Shown here: in pieces, positions 25,880 to 33,629 of the stretch | Position numbering within the stretch: position 1 is the stretch's first letter | Layout of the letters: each line of letters begins with the position of its first letter | DNA from: Bacteroidales bacterium | GTDB taxonomy: Bacteria > Bacteroidota > Bacteroidia > Bacteroidales > Tenuifilaceae | Length of the DNA: 64,000 nucleotides | Assembly (NCBI GenBank): GCA_028708425.1 | Contig: JAQVYY010000004.1 | Span: 57,075-121,074, forward strand | Reading direction: 5' to 3' | Notes under the pieces: model-generated | Databases searched by the model: none | Seen by the model: only the letters and a program-made list of their open reading frames with translations | What the model was told of the DNA's origin: nothing | Translations under genes and position numbers: made by a program

Positions 25880-27532
25880 CTATTGATATGAGAACCCAAG
25901 GGTTTCAAGCCCATTTTGAACATCTTCATTAGCCATAAAAGTATTCCATAGAAAACCGGTACGATGGTTTTCTATCATACAGATAATTGGTCCCTGGTCG
26001 ATCGCTAGATACGAGTCGGCGAACCAGAGTGTAGACAGGTTAAATGAATCATTAAATCCGTAGTCGCCCCATATTTTATCGCCCATAGTGTAGTAAAAAA
26101 ACCGCAATGCCTGCATACTTTCGTTTGGGGTGTACGGAAACGATGAAAGGGCAGCTGTTGGAGCAATTACCCCTCTATCATTGGTGGGAGAGCTGGCGGT
26201 GTAGCCATTTTGAATATCGCTTGCGCTCAAGCCCCAACAGTCAACCGAGTAGCCTTCGTATCCCCTTGGGTTTGCAATACAGTGTGCTCGGTTAATTTGC
26301 GTATGAGCTAAGTTCTGATTCCAATAGTTGGCGTACTGATCGCTTAGGTTTCGGGGGTCGAGACCTAAGAAAGAGTAGTGTGCAAAGAAGAGTGGACCAC
26401 CATAATCGAAACCCAGAGGTAATTGAATATTGTAGAATGATTTGTTGTTAACCATCGGGTAGGCACCATTATGCGCCCAGCCATTGTGGTAAACCTCATT
26501 TGTAATGGGAAAGGTTGGTGATGATGCTGCCAAAACGTAAACAATTAAGGCTTCGTTCCACCCCCTAATTGGTAGGTTTATATCCCATTCGTAATTTGGC
26601 GACCAGTGCCAGTAAAGCACATTTTCATTATTTTTTTGGTACCACGACCATTCCACCTCTTCCCAAAGCTTTTGAATGGAATCGCACATGGCCTGCTCTG
26701 GTTGTGAGCCATTTTTAAAGTACTCCTTAACGGTGAGTAGCCCCTGAAAAAGGAGCGCTGTCTCCACAAGGTCGCCGCCATTGTCATACGTGCTAAAAGG
26801 GTAAACTTTACCCGTTGTGCCGTTTATCCAGTGCGGAAAAACGCCATGGAATCTATCTGTTTCGGGATTTATTAGAAAATTGACAATGGTGTTTAACCTT
26901 TCAAAGCCCTCTACACGGGTAATAAAGTTTCGCTCAATACCCACCAGAATCGCCATTAATCCAAAGCCGCTGCCGCCAGAGGTTACTACATCACCTGAGC
27001 CATAACGTTCTCGGGCTAGGCCTGATGTTGGATGGGCATAATCCCAAAAATATTTAAATGTTTGTTCTTGAATAAGTGTTAGGAGATCCTCATCGGGAAT
27101 GATGGGAAACTTTGGCGTACTATCTATGCGTGTTCTAAACGCTGTACTGTATGTTGAGGTGCTTGTTTCATCTGAACTTGTTCCTTGATCAAACACAATT
27201 CGATATCGTGATAAAGGGTTTAGGTTTTGGTTGGGTGACACGTATAGGACTTGCGTTGAATTGTCGAAATTATGGTTGTAAGCAGTGTCAACCCCACCGC
27301 TTATGGTAAGTTTGCTCTTGGAGAATTTGGTTGTATCAATCTTTGAGCTAAAATGAATTCGAATGCTGATATTTTCAAAATCGACACCATTAATGGTGCT
27401 ACCATTGGGGGCAAAAATATCGTTAACAAAGATGGAATCAACCTGAAAATTATTGGTAATGGGATCAATGCTTTCCTCTTCACAGGATGTGGTTAGGCCA
27501 ATAATTAGCAAAAGAAAAGCGAAATATTTCAT
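25880..27532 (-). CDS. GH144-type enzyme with N-terminal Ig-like domain, lipoprotein
   Basis: A 550-aa lipoprotein (MKYFAFLLLIIGLTTSCEE, lipobox TTSC). Residues about 30-135 form a bacterial Ig-like (SbsA-type) domain (VLYVSPNQNLNPLSRYRIVFDQG). Residues about 150-550 are the GH144/PF10091 barrel (TFKYFWDYAHPTSGLARER, SGFGLMAILVGIERNFI, YDNGGDLVETALLFQG, IRGWNEALIVYVLAASSP). It is diverged from the neighbouring paralogue, so the two may act at different chain lengths or locations, the Ig domain acting as a surface spacer. It has its own 282-base upstream region containing the shared leader repeat. Confidence 0.8.
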   Translation of the reverse strand: MKYFAFLLLIIGLTTSCEEESIDPITNNFQVDSIFVNDIFAPNGSTINGVDFENISIRIHFSSKIDTTKFSKSKLTISGGVDTAYNHNFDNSTQVLYVSPNQNLNPLSRYRIVFDQGTSSDETSTSTYSTAFRTRIDSTPKFPIIPDEDLLTLIQEQTFKYFWDYAHPTSGLARERYGSGDVVTSGGSGFGLMAILVGIERNFITRVEGFERLNTIVNFLINPETDRFHGVFPHWINGTTGKVYPFSTYDNGGDLVETALLFQGLLTVKEYFKNGSQPEQAMCDSIQKLWEEVEWSWYQKNNENVLYWHWSPNYEWDINLPIRGWNEALIVYVLAASSPTFPITNEVYHNGWAHNGAYPMVNNKSFYNIQLPLGFDYGGPLFFAHYSFLGLDPRNLSDQYANYWNQNLAHTQINRAHCIANPRGYEGYSVDCWGLSASDIQNGYTASSPTNDRGVIAPTAALSSFPYTPNESMQALRFFYYTMGDKIWGDYGFNDSFNLSTLWFADSYLAIDQGPIICMIENHRTGFLWNTFMANEDVQNGLETLGFSYQ

Positions 27533-27622
27533 GTGCCTATTTATTTATTTTCAAAGGAACACATGGAACATTCATGGAGTAGTGATTCTCCTATGTTAAC
27601 GTTGTTAACATGAATGTTTCAT
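27533..27622 (-). promoter_or_regulatory. Shared leader sequence, copy 2
   Basis: Nearly identical to 12160-12251 and, like it, ends exactly at the start codon of the downstream gene. It includes TGTTAACGTTGTTAACA at 27594-27610. It lies inside the glucan operon, between the LamG and GH144 genes. Confidence 0.7.
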
Positions 27623-27632
27623 CTGTCTACTT

Positions 27633-27699
27633 GTTTTCAAAGGAACATCTAGCCTAATGGCAGGCAGGTATGGAACAATTATGGAATAACCATTCGCCT
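27633..27699 (-). repeat. Third, degenerate unit of the leader repeat
   Basis: TTTTCAAAGGAACA (27634-27647) and TGGAACAATTATGGAATAACC (from 27671) match the core of the two leader copies but are separated by an insertion of about 20 bases. It stands in tandem with copy 2 and has no start codon beside it. Confidence 0.55.
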
Positions 27700-27814
27700 T
27701 TGCGTTGAGGCTATTGATGAGTATTTTATTTAAAAAATATTTTTTGTAGAAAAGGGGTAGAAAAGAAAGAAAATCCTTTTCTACCCGATTTATAAACCTA
27801 AGATTGCCTACTAA

Positions 27815-28768
27815 TTACTCGTTAATCTGTGTTACCTCAGCATCGTAAAGGTCTTGTACTTCTTCTGCGGTAAGCCCCCTATCGTATATACGTAATTCAT
27901 CAATTAAACCTTTGAAAGGAGACGCCCACTCATCCTCCTGCAGATCACCTGCAAGTCGATCGCACCACGCACCGATAGCAAATTTCTCGGGGTTGTTAAA
28001 CTTCAAATCGCCTAATGGTAAATCTTCGCCTTCACGCTGCCAACGTTCCACGCCCATATATTCCGAGCCGTCAAATGCGGTAACATGAACTCCGTTAACA
28101 TATGCATGGAATTCGGACGTTTCGTTGTCGTAGGTACAGATGATGTGCCTCCATTGTGGAGCGGTTACATCAACATACCAGCCATTGCCGCGTTGCGATT
28201 TCCATTCTTCGGCATCATCTTTCCAGAAGAAGCAGTCCATTTCGGCAAAGTTGCGATCTTGTTCCGTCTCACCTTCTGGCCAATTCCTATGCTGCAAAAG
28301 GAAGAGGTTGCCCCAAATCCAATCGCCGTCCCCATCTAGTTGGAAAACCATTTGCTCGGGGGTATCGGTAGTTTCTATTGTATTGGGAACTTGCTTTAAC
28401 CATACCGAAAAACTGAATGCTTTCAGTGTTTTCAGCTTGCTACTAGCGGGCAGGGTGTAAAGTAAGCCCGAATTTTTGTCGGCTGCGCCCTGCAACGCTT
28501 TTCCACGACGGCCATCAACAAATGTTGCTGTTATGGTTTCCATATTACTTGGGGTCATTTCTCCGATTTCATCGTTTCCATTGCCTTCAAATGCGAAGTA
28601 AGCCACTAGGCTTGTTTCAGCAATTGTACTAGGATCAATCTTGCCATCACCTGGATCGGGATCAGGAACGGGATCGGGATCATCGTTATCACAAGAGGTG
28701 AGTGCAAATGATGTAACAATTAGCCCCCCTAGTAGGAGCATTCCGAAAAATTTAAACTTGTTTTTCAT
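27815..28768 (-). CDS. LamG/concanavalin-like surface lipoprotein
   Basis: A 317-aa lipoprotein. The start at 28768 is used because it begins a lipoprotein signal (MKNKFKFFGMLLLGGLIVTSFALTSCDN); a longer upstream reading frame would overlap susD. A D/P-rich linker (DPDPVPDPDPGDG) is followed by a LamG-like jelly roll (LVAYFAFEGNGNDEIG ... FSFSVWLKQVP ... HIICTYDNETSEFHAYVNGV ... GLIDELRIYDRGLTAEEVQDLYD). Located right after SusD, it fits a surface glycan-binding protein that helps capture the polymer. No catalytic residues are evident, although LamG relatives include some glycosidases. Confidence 0.75.
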   Translation of the reverse strand: MKNKFKFFGMLLLGGLIVTSFALTSCDNDDPDPVPDPDPGDGKIDPSTIAETSLVAYFAFEGNGNDEIGEMTPSNMETITATFVDGRRGKALQGAADKNSGLLYTLPASSKLKTLKAFSFSVWLKQVPNTIETTDTPEQMVFQLDGDGDWIWGNLFLLQHRNWPEGETEQDRNFAEMDCFFWKDDAEEWKSQRGNGWYVDVTAPQWRHIICTYDNETSEFHAYVNGVHVTAFDGSEYMGVERWQREGEDLPLGDLKFNNPEKFAIGAWCDRLAGDLQEDEWASPFKGLIDELRIYDRGLTAEEVQDLYDAEVTQINE

Positions 28769-28814
28769 AACATATTTGGTTTTGGTTAAACAATAAAAAA
28801 AATTGAATTTACTT

Positions 28815-30299
28815 TTAGTACCCATCGTTTTGGGTAAGATTTGTATTAAGCTGCATTTGCGCCGCTGGTATTGGGTATAGCTCATGCTTGCCGCTTACAA
28901 AGCCCTTATGGGCTAGTGCTATAGCAGCTTGATCAGTACGAATAAGGTCGAAGAAACGATCCTGCTCCATGGCAAGTTCAGCACGACGCTCGTCCCATAT
29001 ATCTTGAGGGGTAACTCCTGCAATTTCAACAAGCCCGGCTCTTTCCCTTACCATATTTACTGCCATATCGGCTGTAATACCGCTGATTAGAGGCGTTGCT
29101 GCTCCGTTTACAAGGGCCTCGGCGTGCATTAGCAGTACATCCGAATACCGTAATATTCTGATATTGTGATCGAAACCATACCCGTTAAAGTTCCAATTAT
29201 TTTGGTACGATGGGGTGTACACCTTGCCGTTGTATACAGGATTTGTACATGCATTCTTAATGCTATCCCCTTCGGGGGTTACGGTTCCTCGGTAAAGAAG
29301 CGTTGTGGCAGGACGAATAAGTTCACCTCTCGAGTCAAAAAAATCGATTAAGTTTTCACTCGGTGTACAGAAACCCCATCCCTGCATATTGCTTGGGGTG
29401 TTTCCTCTTGGCCCCTGTACGTAAGCGTACTCAAGATATGTGGATGGCCCTGTGGTGTTGCCAAGTGTTGAGCTCTGAATTTCGAACAGCGATTCTTCGC
29501 TGTTCTCTTCGTCTATGCTGAATACTGTCCTAAAATTTGGGAGAAGGTCGTATCTGCCGGAGGCAATGATTCTGTCGGTGAGCGAGGCTACGGAGTCCCA
29601 TTCGGCCTGATAAAGATGAACCTTTGCCTTTATAGCCATTGCTGTGTACTTGTTAATCCTACCAGCCCACTCATTTGAGTAAAAATCTGGAAGAACTGCA
29701 GTGGCTTCCTCCAAGTCTTTTTCAATAAAAGCATAAAGTACTTGCGTATTCGATTGCGGAACCGATGCAAGCTGCTCAGATGAGAGGGTGGTGTCAATAA
29801 TCGGAACCCTACCAAAGAGCCTGGTGAGATTAAAGTAGGCATAAGCTCTTATGGTTTTTACTTCTCCTTGACACTGCATGGCGTACTCCTTATCGGTTGA
29901 GTTGAGCAGCGCATCCTCAAATTTAGGCATCTCATGAATTGCATAATTTGCACCGCTAACAATATCGAAGTATCCTGTCCATAAGTCGTTTATCAGTCCA
30001 TTTGTTGGACCATAATTTAAGTCATCCAGCTCTTTCATTGTGGGGTTGTCTTCGGGTGCGCTTCCCTTGTCGGCATTATCGGAGGCAATCTCGAAAGCCC
30101 CGATGTACGGGAAAACATGCGCCCCGTATGATCGGAGCTTAGCGTATGATGCGCTAATGGGCAGAAACACATTTTCGACCTTAGTATAATCTGTGCCCGT
30201 TGTGGGAACTGTTCCCTCAGGCCTGATGTCTAAAAAATCTTCGCAGCTGGCAAAAAGCAATATGATGGTTAGTACTGTAAGTATTCGAAAGTTTTTCAT
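28815..30299 (-). CDS. susD-like: SusD/RagB-family nutrient-binding lipoprotein
   Basis: A 494-aa lipoprotein (LLFASCEDFLDIRPEG, lipobox FASC). The SusD fold shows as the FLDIRPEGTVP start, TPR-like helices (VKTIRAYAYFNLTRLFGRVPII) and the C-terminal RagB block (ILRYSDVLLMHAEALVNG ... VNMVRERAGL ... IWDERRAELAMEQDRFFDLIRTDQA ... HELYPIPAAQMQLNTNLTQNDGY). It caps the SusC pore on the outer membrane and binds the glucan fragments to be imported. Twelve bases separate it from susC. Confidence 0.93.
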   Translation of the reverse strand: MKNFRILTVLTIILLFASCEDFLDIRPEGTVPTTGTDYTKVENVFLPISASYAKLRSYGAHVFPYIGAFEIASDNADKGSAPEDNPTMKELDDLNYGPTNGLINDLWTGYFDIVSGANYAIHEMPKFEDALLNSTDKEYAMQCQGEVKTIRAYAYFNLTRLFGRVPIIDTTLSSEQLASVPQSNTQVLYAFIEKDLEEATAVLPDFYSNEWAGRINKYTAMAIKAKVHLYQAEWDSVASLTDRIIASGRYDLLPNFRTVFSIDEENSEESLFEIQSSTLGNTTGPSTYLEYAYVQGPRGNTPSNMQGWGFCTPSENLIDFFDSRGELIRPATTLLYRGTVTPEGDSIKNACTNPVYNGKVYTPSYQNNWNFNGYGFDHNIRILRYSDVLLMHAEALVNGAATPLISGITADMAVNMVRERAGLVEIAGVTPQDIWDERRAELAMEQDRFFDLIRTDQAAIALAHKGFVSGKHELYPIPAAQMQLNTNLTQNDGY

Positions 30300-30311
30300 A
30301 ACTAATATCTT

Positions 30312-33305
30312 TTAAAAGTTAACTTTTAAACCCAATGAATATATTGCCTGCATGGGGTAAACAGAGTTGTCAACACCCGCGCTAATGGGGCTACCGCCTA
30401 TTTCGGGGGTAAAACCATTGTAGCCAAAGAAGGAGTAAGGGCGCTGTGCCGATATATAAACCCTTAGCATCTTTATTTGTTTAATAGTTTTCAAAGTGTA
30501 ACCTATTTGAATATTTTGAATTCTGACAAAAGAGCCGTCCTCAACAAAGAAATCGTTGGCCTGCTGAGTATAGGCTTTATTGTAGGCCTGTGCCGATGGG
30601 TATGTATCAGAATGATTGTCGTCGGTCCAACGATTTTCCACAAAATCTTTGTCGTAGTTGCCATCAGAAAAGATATCCCGATTCATCCTCTTAAAGTTAA
30701 GTATCTTATTACCAAATTGGGCGTAAAGCGCTAGGGCCACATCAAAATTCTTATAGTTTAACCCCACGTCAAAACCAGTAATTAGCCAAGGAATTGCGCT
30801 ACCAAGATAAACCTTATCCTCATCGTCTATAACGTTATCGCCGTTTTGATCTTTGTACTTAAAAAAACCTTTATCCTTAATTGTTTGGCTTACCGGATCC
30901 TGAAGTGCTTCGGCTTCGCTGTTGTAAACACCCTCAATTTCATATCCATAGAATGCACCAATGGGATGGCCAACGGCTGTTCGGGTGGTGTAGTTTCCTC
31001 TAACATAAGCTCCTGGTATAAATTCTCGCCCCTCGAGTTCTAATACGCGGTTGAAAATTGACGTTGCGTTAAAGCCCATGTGGTAGCTTAAATTATCGCT
31101 TATTTTATCGTTCCAATTGAGCATTAGCTCAACCCCGGCATTAAGAACTTTTCCGTTATTGGCAAGCAAATCAGCAACACCACCGCCTGTTGCAATGGGA
31201 GCATAAAAAACCACGTTATTGGTGGTTCGGTGGTAAAAATCTAAATCACCCGAGAGCTTTGTGCTTTTAGATGAAAAGTCGAATCCTAGGTTGAACTCGC
31301 TAACCACTTCCCATCTCAGCTGGTTTTGAAGTACCGTTTGGGCTCCAATTCCATCAACCAGCTGGTCGTTAAAAATCCCTGAACTACCGGGACCGGTTAC
31401 TCCGAGTATTACGGTTGAATTTGCAGGTACGTTGTCGTTACCCAGCATACCCCAACTTGCCCTGGCCTTTAAAAAGCTGAATAGGGTTTGGCTCTGCATA
31501 AAGTCTTCCTGGGTTAGGTTCCAGCCCACACCAATGGATGGGAAATAGCCCCATTTTTTTTGATACTTCGAACTGCCATCGGCTCTAAATGTCAGCGTTA
31601 GTAAATACTTGCTATTGTAATTGTATGTACCCCTGGCAAAGAAGGATAAGCCATGATATCTCGATCCACCATCCCACGCATACCTATCTCTAAATGAGCC
31701 AGTGGTTAGATATTTCGATTGGTCGTCGAGACCAAGTACGCTTTGGGCCGACCCGCCCAATGTTTCGTACTTTTCGATGCGAGTTGATTGACCTAAAAGA
31801 ATAGAGTAGTTATGGTTACCTTTTCTATTGTTGTAAGTTAAAAGGTTGTCGATGATTTGTTTATTTGAACTTCCCGATATTTTTTCAAGGTTTGACCTAC
31901 GAACGCCCTGCGAGCCTCCAACGTTATACTCGGGTGTAAATGACCTTGGGGTATAATGGCCCAAATCCTGATTGTAGGAAATTTTGAATGTTAATTTATC
32001 TTTTACAGGGTAAAATTCAGCGTAGGTGCTGAACACAATCTTGTTTCCTTTTTCGAAGTATTCTGGATAGTATGCTGCTGCCACAGGATTTCCGTACTGA
32101 TTACCAAATCCGTAGGTTTGTGGAGACCCAAATTTTACGGGGTAAGCCTCCGTGTTGTTTGGGTCGTAAACTGGGTAAACGGGTGGATTAACAAAAGCAT
32201 CAAAGAAAGCTCCTTCGTTTGGGCTATACTGATTGTGCCTAGAGAGTATGTTGTTAAACCCAATTTTTAGGTAGTCAGTCACATCCTGATCGACCCTAAT
32301 CCGAAGGTTTAATCGTTGATACTGGTTTTCTGCATCCATTATACCATCTTGGTACAGATAGCTGCCTCCCATTGAGTAGCTGGTCTTTTCGGTCGAACCC
32401 GAGATGTCGATGCTGTGATTGGTCATTGGGGCATTCCTTACCAGCTGCTTGTACCAATCGGTACTCGTTGGGTAGCTGTTAGGATCTTTTGGAATATAGC
32501 CAGCTGTCGAAGCGTTTGCCTCATTCAGAGCCTCTACATACTGATTCTTTGTTGCAAGCGCCATAATATTTACTGGGGTTTGAAATCCAAAGTAGGTGTC
32601 GTAATTAATAATTGGCTCGCCCGATTTGCCACTTTTTGTGGTAATTAGGATAACACCGTTGGCTGCTCTAACACCATATATTGCAGCTGCCGAAGCATCT
32701 TTTAGTACAACCAGATCCTCAATATCTGACGATCCCAAAAAGTCAACGTTGTCAACAAATACACCATCAACTACAAACAGAGGATTTGCGTAATCGCCAA
32801 TGGAGCCAATCCCTCTAATCTTTACCGAGGGGCCTCTACCAGGAACACCGCTATTTATAATCTGTACTCCCGATGCTTTTCCCTGCATGGCCTGCATGGC
32901 ATTTGAGGTTGATTGGAGCGCAAGTGTTTCTCCTTTTACCTTAACTATGGGTGCAGTTAAATCCTTAGCTCTTTGGGTACCATAGCCAATTACAACAACC
33001 TCTTCTAGCGAAGTGGCATCGACACTAAGCGTAATGTTAATCGTAGTCCTTTCACCAACAATGTGCGTTTGGGATATCATACCTATCATACTATAAACAA
33101 GCGTTTCCGATGGTTCAGCTTTTATTTCATACTTCCCATCTAAATCGGAGTATGTGCCCCGGGTTGTGCCTTGCACCACTATAGTAACGCCTGGTAATGG
33201 CTCGTTGCTTTCATCAACTATAGTTCCTTTAACGAGCACTTGAGAAATGAGGGCGAAAGGCATGATAAAAAAAAATGCCAGAAGAGTGATTAATTTTTGT
33301 CTCAT
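30312..33305 (-). CDS. susC-like: SusC/RagA-family TonB-dependent transporter
   Basis: A 997-aa outer-membrane protein. It has a signal peptide (residues 1-21), a carboxypeptidase-regulatory-like domain (VKGTIVDESNEPLPGVTIVVQGT), a TonB-box region (LEEVVVIGYGTQ), a plug (VRIRGIGS-type motif, LVVLKDASAAAIYGVRAANGVILITTK) and a C-terminal beta-barrel ending in Phe (LKVNF). It takes up oligosaccharides from the SusD cap with energy from TonB-ExbBD. It is the first gene of the operon and faces a 324-base upstream region with palindromes. Confidence 0.93.
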   Translation of the reverse strand: MRQKLITLLAFFFIMPFALISQVLVKGTIVDESNEPLPGVTIVVQGTTRGTYSDLDGKYEIKAEPSETLVYSMIGMISQTHIVGERTTINITLSVDATSLEEVVVIGYGTQRAKDLTAPIVKVKGETLALQSTSNAMQAMQGKASGVQIINSGVPGRGPSVKIRGIGSIGDYANPLFVVDGVFVDNVDFLGSSDIEDLVVLKDASAAAIYGVRAANGVILITTKSGKSGEPIINYDTYFGFQTPVNIMALATKNQYVEALNEANASTAGYIPKDPNSYPTSTDWYKQLVRNAPMTNHSIDISGSTEKTSYSMGGSYLYQDGIMDAENQYQRLNLRIRVDQDVTDYLKIGFNNILSRHNQYSPNEGAFFDAFVNPPVYPVYDPNNTEAYPVKFGSPQTYGFGNQYGNPVAAAYYPEYFEKGNKIVFSTYAEFYPVKDKLTFKISYNQDLGHYTPRSFTPEYNVGGSQGVRRSNLEKISGSSNKQIIDNLLTYNNRKGNHNYSILLGQSTRIEKYETLGGSAQSVLGLDDQSKYLTTGSFRDRYAWDGGSRYHGLSFFARGTYNYNSKYLLTLTFRADGSSKYQKKWGYFPSIGVGWNLTQEDFMQSQTLFSFLKARASWGMLGNDNVPANSTVILGVTGPGSSGIFNDQLVDGIGAQTVLQNQLRWEVVSEFNLGFDFSSKSTKLSGDLDFYHRTTNNVVFYAPIATGGGVADLLANNGKVLNAGVELMLNWNDKISDNLSYHMGFNATSIFNRVLELEGREFIPGAYVRGNYTTRTAVGHPIGAFYGYEIEGVYNSEAEALQDPVSQTIKDKGFFKYKDQNGDNVIDDEDKVYLGSAIPWLITGFDVGLNYKNFDVALALYAQFGNKILNFKRMNRDIFSDGNYDKDFVENRWTDDNHSDTYPSAQAYNKAYTQQANDFFVEDGSFVRIQNIQIGYTLKTIKQIKMLRVYISAQRPYSFFGYNGFTPEIGGSPISAGVDNSVYPMQAIYSLGLKVNF

Positions 33306-33629
33306 ACCCTATTAAGTTATTTTAATAAAAAACTTTTAGTTTGAACTATTCCAATAAAAATAGAACAATTAACAACGAAATGCAATTATTCTCAATCATT
33401 TAAGCTTCACACCTGATTATAATATGGGTTGGTAATGGCTCTTTACCTCAACAGGCATATTTAATTGCCTGATAATCAGGACACATACTTTCATAAAAAG
33501 TACTTTTGGGGCGAACTGAAGATTAGGTGGGTAGCGCTTTATCCCCAACTATTCGTTCGAATAATTGGGATATTTCTTTTATTTTAGCTAAAAACATGGA
33601 AGTTGATGGTAACACAAGCGGATACTATC
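33306..33629. promoter_or_regulatory. Upstream region of the glucan operon with palindromic candidate operators
   Basis: Palindromes: CAGGCA-N8-TGCCTG (33452-33471) overlapping CCTGATAATCAGG (33468-33480), a further CCTGATTAT half-site at 33412-33420, and AAAAGTACTTTT at 33496-33507. They sit between the regulator stop and susC start and could bind the neighbouring LuxR-type regulator. No TAnnTTTG element is seen. Confidence 0.4.
33543..33571 (+). repeat. Solo left-hand hairpin of the MITE-like element (copy F)
   Basis: CCCAACTATTCG pairs with CGAATAATTGGG (11 of 12) and matches only the left module of the 142-bp element. It lies about 60 bases past the regulator stop codon and may terminate that transcript. 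Confidence 0.5.
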
